A DNA stretch of 64,000 nucleotides, taken from Diplonema papillatum. Lineage: Eukaryota > Euglenozoa > Diplonemea > Diplonemida > Diplonemidae. The notes beneath the pieces were generated by a model that was not told the origin of the DNA, did not search any database, and saw nothing but the letters and a program-made list of their open reading frames with translations. Each line of letters starts with the position of its first letter. The first letter of the stretch is position 1. Position numbers and translations under genes: made by a program. Location: assembly GCA_030068145.1 (NCBI GenBank), contig JAPJBO010000484.1:1-64000 (forward strand). The letters are read 5' to 3'. This document shows positions 37,956 through 47,520 of this stretch, piece by piece.

Positions 37956-38395
37956 CGTAGTGCGAGATGTTGAACATGGCCGCTGCGGCGGCGGGCGATT
38001 TCGGCTTGCCGAAGTACGGGTTGAGGCGCTGGCCCATGGGCCCGGTGAACGCGGCGAAGAGCTTGTCCAGGAAGCCCGCGTCCGAGGTCTCGAGGGGCCC
38101 CCTGGCTGCCTCGTCCTCCAGGATGCCCAGGACCCCCTTCGGCCCGTCCAGCAGCCGCACGCAGCCCGCGTTGCCCTCGTGCCTGGGCGGTTCGAACGCC
38201 ACGTTCTCGCGCCGGCACTGGTCGGCGAGGGCCCCGAAGCGCTGCTGGTAGTGGAAGGCCTGCAGCCGCTCGTTGGCGTAGTTGACCAGCAGCTGCTCGA
38301 GGCGGTTCCGCGGGGCGAAGTCTTCGAACCCGAACAGGTCGACCAGGTCCACAGCCGGCCCCTCCGGCGCCCGCCCGCCGCCGTCGGCGTTAAAC
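37956..38395 (-). pseudogene. Myosin motor domain fragment (one exon)
   Basis: The minus strand encodes VDLVDLFGFEDFAPRNRLEQ, LLVNYANERLQAFHYQQRFG and, after a linker, GILEDEAARGPLETSDAGFLD and FNISHYAG. These correspond in order to myosin switch II and the relay helix (DIFGFExF...NYANEKLQ), the loop after it (GILDLLDEE ... F) and the conserved HYAG. The frame leaves homology at GCAG|GTATGC, a good splice donor. At 38391 the fragment abuts a dispersed repeat, so upstream exons are missing or far away. It is a host gene piece, either a broken gene or a captured exon. Confidence 0.7.
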
Positions 38396-38900
38396 TGCTT
38401 TCCGTCTTCGGTATTCTGAGAGGAGGCGTGGAGAGGAATCCCGGCGGGTTGGCAGGACCTTGGGATACAAGGTTGGGTCTCCGGCTGGATACCGACGGGG
38501 TATTACGTTCGGAGATTCTTCCGATCTGATTCGGAGGGAGTGCGGGGAGGATGGGGTGTGGATGTTCGATGAAGATGGGAACGAATCAATCCTGCAGAGA
38601 CCATGATGCGTAGAGAGGAACTGATTGCAAGAGTTACATGAGGTTCATGAAAACTGCAGCACTGATTTTGAGTCTTACAACAAATTCATGTCAGAAGAGA
38701 GTGCATACCTAAGCGGCGAGCCATGTTGACACAGTTACGGGCGATGGATAGCTCTCCGGATGTCGCTCAGGTTTCAATTCTTGCTTGCTTCCAACGCCAA
38801 CTTCTCTGCGTCCAAATTCTTCGAATACTTCAAAAGGTCGGTGGGAGAGGTGAGGTGAGAGCGCTCCTGCGAAAAAGAGTGACAATCACGGTCTTATTTC
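38391..38900. repeat. Dispersed repeat block (copy 2)
   Basis: Second copy of 33695-34255. It starts exactly where the myosin homology ends. Confidence 0.6.
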
Positions 38901-39455
38901 CCATCCCTTTGGTTTTTGCGCCGGCCTAGTACAATGAGACGTTGGAGGAAGACGTTCGAGAGGAGGAAGAAAAGACTACTCTTCGTTTGGGTTTTTATTA
39001 CGACGTAGCGAGCGTCGGGGTCCCGTGGAGAAACATAGGACCACCTTGCTCCCGTCCTTGCGAGGCTGCGAGGGGGGCCGGTCAATTGAATTCTTCCCGC
39101 TACGGAAAAAGAGGGCCCGTTGACTCGCAGGAGGAAACACTTCTGCGGGATACCCTCTTCCGTGTGCCAATCACGCGGAAGGAAATCCAACCGGAGGAGC
39201 AAGGGTTTTCAAATACGAAACTGTGCGAACTCCCCTTTCCAAGGGACGGGTGGGAGGGAATTTGAAGTTTTTTCCCTGACCTGCGGGTCAGTGGCGCCAA
39301 AAAACCGGAAAGGGAGAAGGTGTGTGTTTGGGTGTTCACCTATATTGTTGGAAGAATAAGACCAAGCGAAAAAAGTCTGCGTGTTTTTCCTCACCGACAA
39401 AAAACGTACGAAGCTGTTGGGTGTACACCTACCATTTGCCCAGGCCTTACTGCGT
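38901..39455. other. No supported gene
   Basis: Short frames on both strands, none with motifs. The end (39400-39455) repeats 34216-34255. Confidence 0.35.
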
Positions 39456-39459
39456 GCTG

Positions 39460-39625
39460 AAATCAGTACGGCCCATGCTTGGTCTCGGCAACTCCAACGC
39501 GGCCAGCCGAGCGTCGTGCGCCTTCTGATGGCGGACAGCAGCGCTGTCTCTGCCTTCGCTTCGGTTCGTGCACCACTCGGCGTGGCTGGCCTGCCAGTGT
39601 TTCTGACTGGCGATCACAGATCTGG
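39460..39625 (-). pseudogene. Fragment of the coiled-coil gene
   Basis: About 165 bases match 36914-37085, with a CGG for CGCC change and a small deletion; the frame is broken. Confidence 0.55.
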
Positions 39626-39761
39626 TGTCACTTACAAAAGACGCCTTCGTGCCGCTGTGATGAAGCGAAATGCTGTGGGTTAATCAACCAATTGGATTCC
39701 TCTTGTTCGTAACAGTTCCAAGCTGACACTTCATTGCGGGCACAACATGCAAGAAGGCCTG

Positions 39762-40155
39762 GAAGAAATCAGGAGCCGCGGGTAGCACCCGAGAGCGCCA
39801 CTCGCAGCACGTTCAATCTGAGCCCAGACCTAAACCCGCACTGACAATCCCGCATGTGTCCTCAGAGCCAATCCTTTTCTCGAAGTCTCGGATCGAGTTT
39901 GCCGACTTCCCTTACCTACATTGTTCTGTCGGCCAGAGGCTTGTAGGAGACCTATTGCCGTTCACGGTACGGCCCGATGCAAGAGAATGAGATCTCCCCT
40001 GCTTTTTTCCATGTCGAACTTGAGGGAAATGATCGCCTCGGCCACGTTGCACTCGACGACGCGGTACCCGTCGCCTGGAAGAAACCAGGAGCCGCGGGTA
40101 CCCCCCCGAGAGCGCCACTCACACTACCTTCAATCTGAACGCAGACCCAAACCCC
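39762..40155. repeat. Direct repeat of about 78 bases (AGGAGCCGCGGGTA)
   Basis: The copies lie at about 39762-39843 and 40076-40155 and include GAGAGCGCCACTC and ACGTTCAATCTGA with a few differences. No gene was seen in 39626-40520. Confidence 0.6.
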
Positions 40156-40750
40156 AGTGATGCACCCTTTCTTGTTAGGTGTCGCCAGGCAATACGGAGA
40201 GCACAAACTCCCCTAACAAGCACTGTTGTACCGTCCGGCTGGAGAGCAGAGTTTACCCCCCGTTTCTCGGAGGACTCGGTCCAAGCAATGCCACGAGACT
40301 CCTGGTTCGTTCGCAGTAGTATTCAATGCTCCGCTGAAGAAAGTGGAGAAGTGACAGCGTGTTGCCAATCAGGAAAAGAGATATCTGGTGATCAAGTGAA
40401 AATCAAACGGGTGGGGGATGTGTCCAGCTATGGGGCGAAGTAAAGGAAAAGTCAAGGGTGCTTGAGCTGTACATGCTGCCTCTGCTTCTTTTTTACTTGC
40501 TTTCACACTTGCAAAAGGGGGTGGGGGGCAAGGGTACCTGTAACTCCAGGGTCTCCAGGGCCCGGGCCCCGGGCCCCGGGCCCCGGGTTAGCGCTAGGGT
40601 CCAGATAGGGTCCAGGCCCACGGTGCTCACGCCATCCAAGGGTGGAATCTTCCGTATTGCAGATTCCCACAACAAGCGGAGAGAAAAACGAGAAGAAAAC
40701 ACGAAATAAACTTGATAAATCTTGATAAAAACGCACACAGTCAGGTGCTA

Positions 40751-43590
40751 TCAGCCAATTTTCCTTCGCTTGGGAATAGGCCCCGTCGGTTTGTCCTCTT
40801 CTTCCTCCTCTTCGTCTTCTTCGTCTTCTTCATCTTCTTCGTCATCTTCTTCTTCTTCTTCTTCTTCTTCTTCTTCTTCTTCTTCTTCGTCTTCGTCTTC
40901 GTCTTCCTCTTCCCCATTCTCATTCTCATCCGTATCACCTTCTTCCTCTTCCTCCTGGTCATCTGAATCTGCAACCTCTTTTGCTACCCCTCTGGCAGCT
41001 GTCATCTTCTTCTCCAGCACTTCGAACACGGACACACCTTTTTTGGTGCTTGTGTCTCGCTTCCTCAATAAGCGGCGGGTTTTGAGCGACAGCCAGATGG
41101 TGGAACAGAGGGTAATGAAACCCTCTGCGGCGTCCACCCTCGGGCCCATGTCCCGTATCATAAGTTCCGCTGAGAGGGTTTTCACGTCGACCTGCGTGCG
41201 CTTCAGGGTGGCGTAGCGCAGCCGGGCATACAGCCTTTCAGCCTTGTTGGAGCTACAAGAACTGAAAATGAGGGCGTACTCCAGTGCCTTGCGAACCCGG
41301 CCCTTCACCTTGTCCAGCACCACAAACCAACCGCCCCACCCCATCCCCAGCTTTCTCACCTCTGTCTTGGCGATTAGCCACTGTTCTTTCGTGAACTCTG
41401 CCGATTCCTTTTCAAGGCCCGCCTCCTGCATCCCCAGTGTTTCCATCACCACCTCGAGGTCATCGTCGGCGTATTCGGCGAGATCCTCGTCAGACAGGCA
41501 CGTTATCTTGTACACGTTCATCATGCGCAGGAGAGCTGTCTCCACAGCACCGTAGTGGCGAAGGTTTGCCAAGCACTCAATGGCCAGATCGGTAGCGCGG
41601 CGCCGCATGCTTCCCGGTACCTGCTTGTTTTGCAGCTCTTCTAGTTCGGTGATTGCTTCGCCCACCGAAAAGTCGAAATGCAACAAAATTGCATGTTCCC
41701 CCTGTGCGACGAGGCTCGGTTTCTGGGCAATTGAAAACAACTCGCCAAAGAACAAGAGGTCATCCCGGGGACGTCATCTGCTTGGACCAACTTTTTCAGC
41801 TTTTGACGGGTCTTAGGCACGGAGTCTTGCGTTGATTCGTTGCTGTCTACTGCCTTCTTGTCAGCACGCACCTTCTTCCACGAAGATCCTGTCTCGATAT
41901 GTGATTTCCACATCATCCACATCCTTGCAGCACGTACCAGCGACGTCCGCACCTTCGCCTGCCAGCGGATGCGATAAGAGAGGGAAGGGCGCAGCACAAG
42001 TTTCCTCTGTTTGCCGACGGTGGTGAACTTGGATTTGCTGTCTGTTTCAAGCTCGCGGAACAGCACTTTCGACTGCAGATAAACACGGTCGATGGAGCGA
42101 ATCCCCTGGATGAGGGTGGCCAGCGCGGGGATCTTACTAACCGGCTTCAGCGCGTTCTGCAAGCGGTGTGCTTGGTCGGGGAAGTGTGGCTGCAATGTGC
42201 GGGTCCTGAGATGCATTCTTCCGACAAGCCCACGAGTTTTGCCCGTGATCGTCCCGCAGCTGTCCGCGATGACCCCGCCAACACGCTCTTCAGGGAGATC
42301 GACAGTGAGGAGCATTGCTTTCATCTGCTCGTGCAGTGCATCACCGTCTGCCGACACCAACACATTGTCCGTCATCCTGACGAACCGTTCGACACAGCGG
42401 AGGGTGGCTTTGGGGGACGGGCGATGGAGGTACCGCAAGAGGAACACATTCACGTCTTGGTTGACATTCCTCAGGGAGGTTCCGTCTGTCACCATCCCGA
42501 TGGAACTCACGCTCTTGAGCTCCTTCTTCACGCGTTCTTGCAGAGCACCGGCCCACACGTGCACCATCTCTCCAACATGCCTGGCGCACGCATATTTCTT
42601 GGGTATGCTCCCGCGAAGTCCTGCTATCGTAGCTGCAACCGTCGTGTGTTCCGTCCCGTGCATGATACCTGCGTACATCACGCAATGCAGGCGCGAGAAG
42701 AGGTCGACCTTCTCTTTCGGTGGCGGGACGATCTTCGGAGGCGGAGTTGCGGCGTTGGAGGTGGCGGCGGCAACAGCAGCCTGGTGGAAACCCGAACTTG
42801 ACAGATGTTTGTTCTGGGCTCTGCGGATGTTGTTGTTGTCGGCAACACGGTACTCAATCCAGGTGTTTTTTGATGCTTGGGCGTGTTTGCGCTTCACACC
42901 TGTCGTCACTGCTTTCGCGCACGCCTTGCAGCCCCAACCTGTGGCCTTCTTCTCGAATAGCGCCTTCGGATCTTCAGGAGTGGCTTTCGGCTGAGGGGCG
43001 TTTACCTCACTACCCTGGCACGTAAACGTGATGCGCCCATCCTTTGCACCCAACATCACCATCTGTCGGCCATGCTCCGGATTGCGGATGACGATAATGC
43101 AGAAGAAGTGCCCCATCTTTTGCATGCCGATTGGGGGGAGAAAGACGATGTACACCCCTTCGCAGAGAGACGTGCGTTGGAACTCCGGCGGAGTAACCAA
43201 CCGAACGAGCGATGAGAGAGTGTCGCAGCAGAACCGGTTCACTTCGAGGTTGGTCAGCGGAGGGGGGCTCTCGGAACGACGAAGGCACATGTGGATGTTC
43301 AACCAGCGGTAGTCTTTCATTCCGAAGTTCTCGGCGTCGGTGGTAACCCAGAAGGCGGCGATGTCTTTAAGGGTAGGGCAAACCACCAGCCGCGCTTTCT
43401 CCCGAACCCACTTGGCAGCCACCATGAGGGATATGTACCCGCAGGTCGTCGCCATACCTTGCTCATCAGACACCACGTACCGCGTGTCGTCCTTCTTCGC
43501 GGTTCTGGAGGCATGTCTCTCACATGCCAGCTTCCTTGTTGTCAAGTACGACCAAGCAAAATCGAGCACGAAAAACGCAAACGCAGACAT
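40751..43590 (-). pseudogene. hAT transposase (copy 1), one frame break
   Basis: The start is ATG at 43590. The frame runs to about 41765, where two extra bases relative to copy 2 shift it, and then resumes to 40751. Recognisable hAT features: SIGMVTDGTSLRN (first Asp), GGVIADSCGTITGKTRGLVG (second Asp), and PHFPDQAHRLQNAL, the [C/D]xxH box. A CKAC ... H stretch upstream may bind zinc. The C-terminal part ends with a long Glu/Asp tail encoded by a TTC/TCC repeat on the plus strand and a KRRK nuclear signal. The long N-terminal region before the first Asp is not recognised. Confidence 0.7.
40795..40945. repeat. TTC/TCG trinucleotide repeat encoding the acidic tail
   Basis: The plus strand shows CTTCTTCTTC repeats with CGT and CAT variants; on the minus strand they encode Glu and Asp. 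The tail is missing from copy 2. Confidence 0.85.
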
Positions 43591-44136
43591 TGTTATTGGG
43601 ATTTACTTAAAATGTTTGTATACTCCTGCGGGTTTGGGACGTCTTTAACTGACGGTGTCCAATCCGTAATGGAACCGGCCGAAAGAGCCAGATTTGATTC
43701 GTTTTTGATTGTTCGTTTCCTCAGACAGCTGTTCTTCAGTAGTAGTAGTAGTAGTTTGAACTTTATATGCAGTAACAATCTGTGGTAATGAAGTGCACAA
43801 GCCGCTACCGACTACCTCTTGGCGCGTCGCGCCGTGCTTGGGTTGTTAAAAAAATAATCCAAGGACGTTTTTGAACGCTTTGGAATCCGTTGAGCTCAAG
43901 GACAGTCTGGGGCCCTGGAATGGAATAGTAAACGAATTGCATCTTGTACCAGAGAGTTTTTCCTTTGGTAATCGTTCAGGGCCAAAAAAACTGGAAAATT
44001 TCCAGGGCCCGGGCCCCGAGTTACAGGTACCCTTGGTGGGGGGGGACAAGACGAATAATTGTACTTGGCAATTTGGTAATACGGGCAACCAAAAGAAGGG
44101 ACAGAGAACAAAATAGGTCTTTTATTTTCAAGGGCA

Positions 44137-44311
44137 AATTATCTTATAGCCACCCGGTATTTTCAATATTCCCTTATAGCCACGAAAAAAGAGTTTTATT
44201 CCCTTATAGCCACGAACTGACTACAACCGTTTTTTTTTCCCTTATAGCCACCACGAAATAATTTTATTCCCTTATAGCCACGAAAAAAGAATTTTATTCC
44301 CTTATACCTCG
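44137..44311. repeat. Minisatellite TTATTCCCTTATAGCCACGA
   Basis: Several copies of a unit of about 30 bases: TTCCCTTATAGCCACGAAAA then AAGAATTTTA. Further copies lie at 45371-45455, and in inverted orientation at 45878-45925. The array stops abruptly at the pogo-like remnant. Confidence 0.75.
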
Positions 44312-44735
44312 CCTCCTTCACGACAGGAATGCTGTAGTGCGACTTGTACCCATCCACCATAACGAGAAGCCCATACTTCCCTGAGGGGAAGCTGGGTAAT
44401 GTACAGCTTTACTCGAGCATTACTTCGTAGTCGCACACCTTCTTTTTGGCACGTGAAGTGCACGTTGATGTCGTGCTTGTGCCTGTTCTGGTAAAACGTG
44501 GGGCGGCCCCGTCCTTCCGTGATAGTTTTTGGCCCCTGCCAAACAACAAGTGGGTCCATCCTCACCTTTTCCGACACAGAGATGTTTCTTTGGGTGTGCA
44601 CCCCCCAGCTCAGGATAGCTGTCATGTTCCGCTTCTCGTTTCCAGCGGTGCATGCTCTGACCCGGGGCTCCACACTCTTTACTGAGCACACCGTGGACTT
44701 CGCCAACGGGAGACAAATCTTCCATTGCGTGTATC
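44312..44735 (-). pseudogene. Pogo-type (DDE_1) transposase remnant
   Basis: On the minus strand VRACTAGNEKRNMTAILSWG then MDPLVVWQGPKTITEG match the DDE_1 stretch between the first and second catalytic Asp (GxxKERxTVLLAxSADGxxxPPLVIFxGK). After a frame change comes GLLVMVDGYKSHYS, carrying the second Asp (LLLDGHxSH). The first Asp region and the C-terminus are missing; the right-hand end is replaced by a minisatellite. Confidence 0.55.
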
Positions 44736-44819
44736 ACTTCGAATCTCTTCGAATAAACGACCGCATGGATCGCTTGGCGGGCAAGCGAAATAACCGAGTC
44801 TGTTCCTGAGAGCTGGAGA

Positions 44820-45370
44820 GTGGCATATGAGCCAATCCTCCTTGTTGTTATCTTGTGTGTTCGCCGGAAACGCGACCACCAAGTTTCTAGATTCTTTGGC
44901 GGGTCCAGGTGATGCCCTTCGTTCCCCTCATATTCGTGCTGCGACGAGAGGCTCTTCTCCGTGAGACGGGTGTGTCAACTTCAATGAACTCAATAGGACG
45001 GCCAGGATCAAATACCCCTTGATTCCCCTTTCTGCAGAGGTTTTGCATTCGGAAGACCAGCAGAAGGAAAAAAACCGCAACTTACCACGGGCAACCAAGG
45101 ATCTGTGTATCTCCCAACTTGGGGGGCCCAAGAGATATTTTCCCGCCAGAACCTCCCAGAGAAAAGTACCCCAAAAAAAAAAAATTTCCGCTGCGCGGGG
45201 CCAAAATCCCCCCCCACAGTAAAACACCCAAAAAAAAAAATTTCCCGCTGCGCGGGACCCCACCCCACTCCCCCCCCGTGTATAAGATCGCCCTCATTTC
45301 TCAAAAAAACCGATCTTATACACACGGACGGGGGGAGGGCGCGATCTTAAACACGGGGGGGGGTAGGTAG
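44820..45370. repeat. Low-complexity region with hairpin and A/G tracts
   Basis: Two imperfect copies of CCCAAAAAAAAAAATTTCC followed by CGCTGCGCGGG (45170-45255), then an inverted repeat GTGTATAAGATCG at 45278-45290 and 45311-45323 enclosing 20 bases. No gene was seen from 44820 to 45090. Confidence 0.5.
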
Positions 45371-45455
45371 CCACGAAAAAAGAATTTTATTCCCGCCACG
45401 AAAAAAGAATTTTATTCCCTTATAGCCACGGAAAAAGAATTTTATTCCTGGAGAG

Positions 45456-46005
45456 CCACCTTCTCCTGTTCGTGTTCATAGGGTGCCCACCCCTCGCAAG
45501 ATCAGTCTAAAACTATGTTCCTACCTCCACGAGAGTTCTGAGGAGGATACCCCTGTCGTCCCCATACATCGTGAGGCTTGCTGCCTGCTTTCCGATCATA
45601 AGATTGGTCCTTTGCATTTATCCGAGGGAGAGGGAGGGGATGCAAAATGCAGTTCAGACTGAAATAGAAGGAACACACACTTATCCGTTTCTTGACCTAC
45701 GATGCCGTGTTATGAAAACTGTTGAGGGGCCCCTTCACAGGGGAAAACCCCCCTTGAAACCACGACTCAGAGGACCCTTGCCGTTGATACCTTAAAGCCA
45801 GGACTTAGTGTCTGGTGCAACCAGGACTGGTTGACTTGTCTGGTTGGGTGGTTCAGGCTGTCCAGGCTGGTCAGGGAATAAAGTTCTTTTCCCGTGGCTA
45901 TAAGGGAATAAAATTCTTTTTTGTATTTTATTGTATTTTTATTGTACAGATTTTCGTATATTATTGTATACAATACTGTATAATAATACAATAATTTACA
46001 ATAAT
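45456..46005. other. No supported gene; AT-rich at the right end
   Basis: The sequence 45930-46003 is rich in TATTGTATA and ACAATAATTTACAATAAT motifs. Nothing else was recognised. Confidence 0.35.
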
Positions 46006-46063
46006 TGAGCCAATTCACCTAGCCCCCCTGAAAGTGACTTTAGCTCGATTACGCGTCGATTAC
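46006..46063 (+). mobile_element. Left end of a second hAT-like element of the TGAGCCAATT family
   Basis: The terminal repeat TGAGCCAATTCACCTAG and the following bases match 5370-5425. Homology stops in the CGATTACACT array, where LINE sequence begins. No right end is present in the window. Confidence 0.75.
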
Positions 46064-46172
46064 ACTTCACGTGCGAAGAGATAACCGCGCCGTCGGCGAT
46101 GCAGATTATCGCCACAGATTCTTTGCATTCTAACCCAAACTAACCCAAACGATTACACTCGATTACACTGCA
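46064..46172 (+). mobile_element. LINE lineage 2, copy 1: only the 3' tail
   Basis: The 75 bases from TTCACGTGCGAAGAGATAAC to CATTCTAACCCAAAC match the 3' untranslated end of the next copy (47414-47487). They are followed by CGATTACACTCGATTACACT. This is a very short 5'-truncated insertion. Confidence 0.7.
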
Positions 46173-47520
46173 GTATTGGCTGGATGGGATGTGCTGGTCG
46201 GTGGCGGGTGACGTGTCGACGGCAGAGCTCGCCATCGACTTTTATACACCGGATTGGACCTTCCAGGCAATGTCGTAGCAACGACGGACGGGACACCGTT
46301 GAGCATGCGTGCGAGGGTACTCGCAAGGCTTTTGAAGACCGTCGGGGACGCGCTGGAGCGGAACGGCGACGAACCGCCTCTGCCGGGAAGGAAATTGGAG
46401 AAGATAGGGTCGTTGAGAACGGTGGGAGCCCCGCCGTGCCTCACGGGGTACGAGATGAGGCCAATCTTCCGTGGTGGTACGGAGACGATGGAAGTGCTCG
46501 AGACACAACTGACGACGGCTCGGCACGGATTCAACGGCGAGGCGTGGGGGATGGATCTTTTCCCGACGTACGGAGGTGGAAGAGCGGAGCGTGCGGCGAG
46601 ATGGGCGGTGTTCAACGACGCTACGGAGAAGAAGAAAGGCAAGAAGACGGCAGTCGTCGGAGGGGATCCGTGGTACGTGCCGGAAGGGGCTCCCCGACAC
46701 GAAAAGTGGGGTGAGCGGGTGTGCCACGAGCACCAAAAGGTGAAATGCGACGGGTGCAAGCGCCAGGGCAAGTCGGTGGCGTGGTGCTGTAAGGCCCACC
46801 ACAAGGAAGACGACGGCCTTGCGGTGAAGTTCTGCGCGCAGCACCGCCTGACGCAATGCGCGACGTGCAAGACGATCGCGGAGTGCTGCCGCAACGGACA
46901 CCACCGGTGCCTTGATCATGGCATGCCGACGTGTGCGCACTGCAGCCGGCTCGCGGACTTGCGGAGTCGAAGGCCCAAACTGTGCTGTCGGAAGGGGCAC
47001 CACCGGGCGGCCGTGGCGAGAGGAGAAGAAGCAGCATCGAAGAAGAGGAAGGCGGAGCCGGAGGGCGCCGCGACAGCGCCGAGACAGGCGAGACGTGAGA
47101 ACGTGGTGTTCATTCTGCGGGAAGCAGCGGAAGGCGAGCGAGAGCCCGCAACATCAACGCCGACATCAGCAGCGAAGGTCGGGAAGACGGCACCAACGCC
47201 AGCGAAGAAGCGGCAATCGGACTCCGCGGCGGAGCCGGTACCGAAAAGACGCAAAGGACGCGTCGATGTGCCACGACCATCGCCCAGGCGCCGAGAAAAA
47301 GCAGAAATCGACGCGCAACCGATGAACCTCGACGAGCAATCGAAGAAGAAGCGAAGCACCAAACGCGCGCCTGAGCGCGACGATCAAGACGAGCTAAAGA
47401 GGCGAAAGCATGACACTTCACGTGCGAAGAGATAACCGCGCCGTCGGCGATGCAGATTATCGCCACAGATTCTTTGCATTCTAATCCAAACGATTACACT
47501 CGATTACGCTCGATTACGCT
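46173..47520 (+). mobile_element. LINE lineage 2, copy 2: C-terminal part of ORF2 and 3' end
   Basis: The 5' junction is directly after CGATTACACT at 46172 and the 3' end again consists of CGATTACACT/CGATTACGCT units (47492-47520). The first 70 bases match 50979-51050 of copy 3 and then the frame is broken by a small deletion near 46240. Confidence 0.75.
46254..47435 (+). CDS. LINE ORF2 C-terminus with three Cys/His modules, 393 aa
   Basis: From 46722 to 47003 (residues about 157-250) three modules fit C-x2-H-x4-C-x2-C-x(5-13)-CC-x(2-3)-HH: CHEHQKVKCDGC ... CCKAHH, CAQHRLTQCATC ... CCRNGHH, and CLDHGMPTCAHC ... CCRKGHH. Eight ligands per module suggest two zinc ions each; this is inference. 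The tail is highly basic. Upstream, SLRTVGAPP and FRGGTETMEVLE match the lineage-1 protein (SMRTLGAPM ... FAGGEETHGVLE). The reverse transcriptase is absent from this copy. Confidence 0.7.
   Translation: MDLPGNVVATTDGTPLSMRARVLARLLKTVGDALERNGDEPPLPGRKLEKIGSLRTVGAPPCLTGYEMRPIFRGGTETMEVLETQLTTARHGFNGEAWGMDLFPTYGGGRAERAARWAVFNDATEKKKGKKTAVVGGDPWYVPEGAPRHEKWGERVCHEHQKVKCDGCKRQGKSVAWCCKAHHKEDDGLAVKFCAQHRLTQCATCKTIAECCRNGHHRCLDHGMPTCAHCSRLADLRSRRPKLCCRKGHHRAAVARGEEAASKKRKAEPEGAATAPRQARRENVVFILREAAEGEREPATSTPTSAAKVGKTAPTPAKKRQSDSAAEPVPKRRKGRVDVPRPSPRRREKAEIDAQPMNLDEQSKKKRSTKRAPERDDQDELKRRKHDTSRAKR

Larger units (their letters stand above)
40529..44035 (-). mobile_element. hAT transposon, copy 1 (3.5 kb)
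   Basis: The terminal inverted repeats begin CAAGGGTACCTGTAACTC, matching the hAT end rule (YARNG), and are flanked by an exact 8-base duplication GTGGGGGG at 40521-40528 and 44036-44043. The coding strand is minus. A shorter inverted copy is at 56244-59024. Inside the terminal repeats the GGGCCC-rich sequence differs between the two ends. Confidence 0.9.

Noticed and set aside
40712-40966. Phenylalanine-rich plus-strand frame that looks like a membrane segment
   Set aside because: It is the antisense reading of the Glu/Asp repeat tail of the hAT transposase.
42092-42994. 300-codon plus-strand frame across the hAT transposase (and its equivalent at 57075-57953 on the minus strand)
   Set aside because: It is antisense to the transposase catalytic region and has no motif; the transposase strand explains the open frame.
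46064-46160. TAACCCAAACTAACCCAAAC as telomeric repeat
   Set aside because: Only two units are present, and they lie in the LINE 3' untranslated end; the copy at 47480 has one unit with a substitution.
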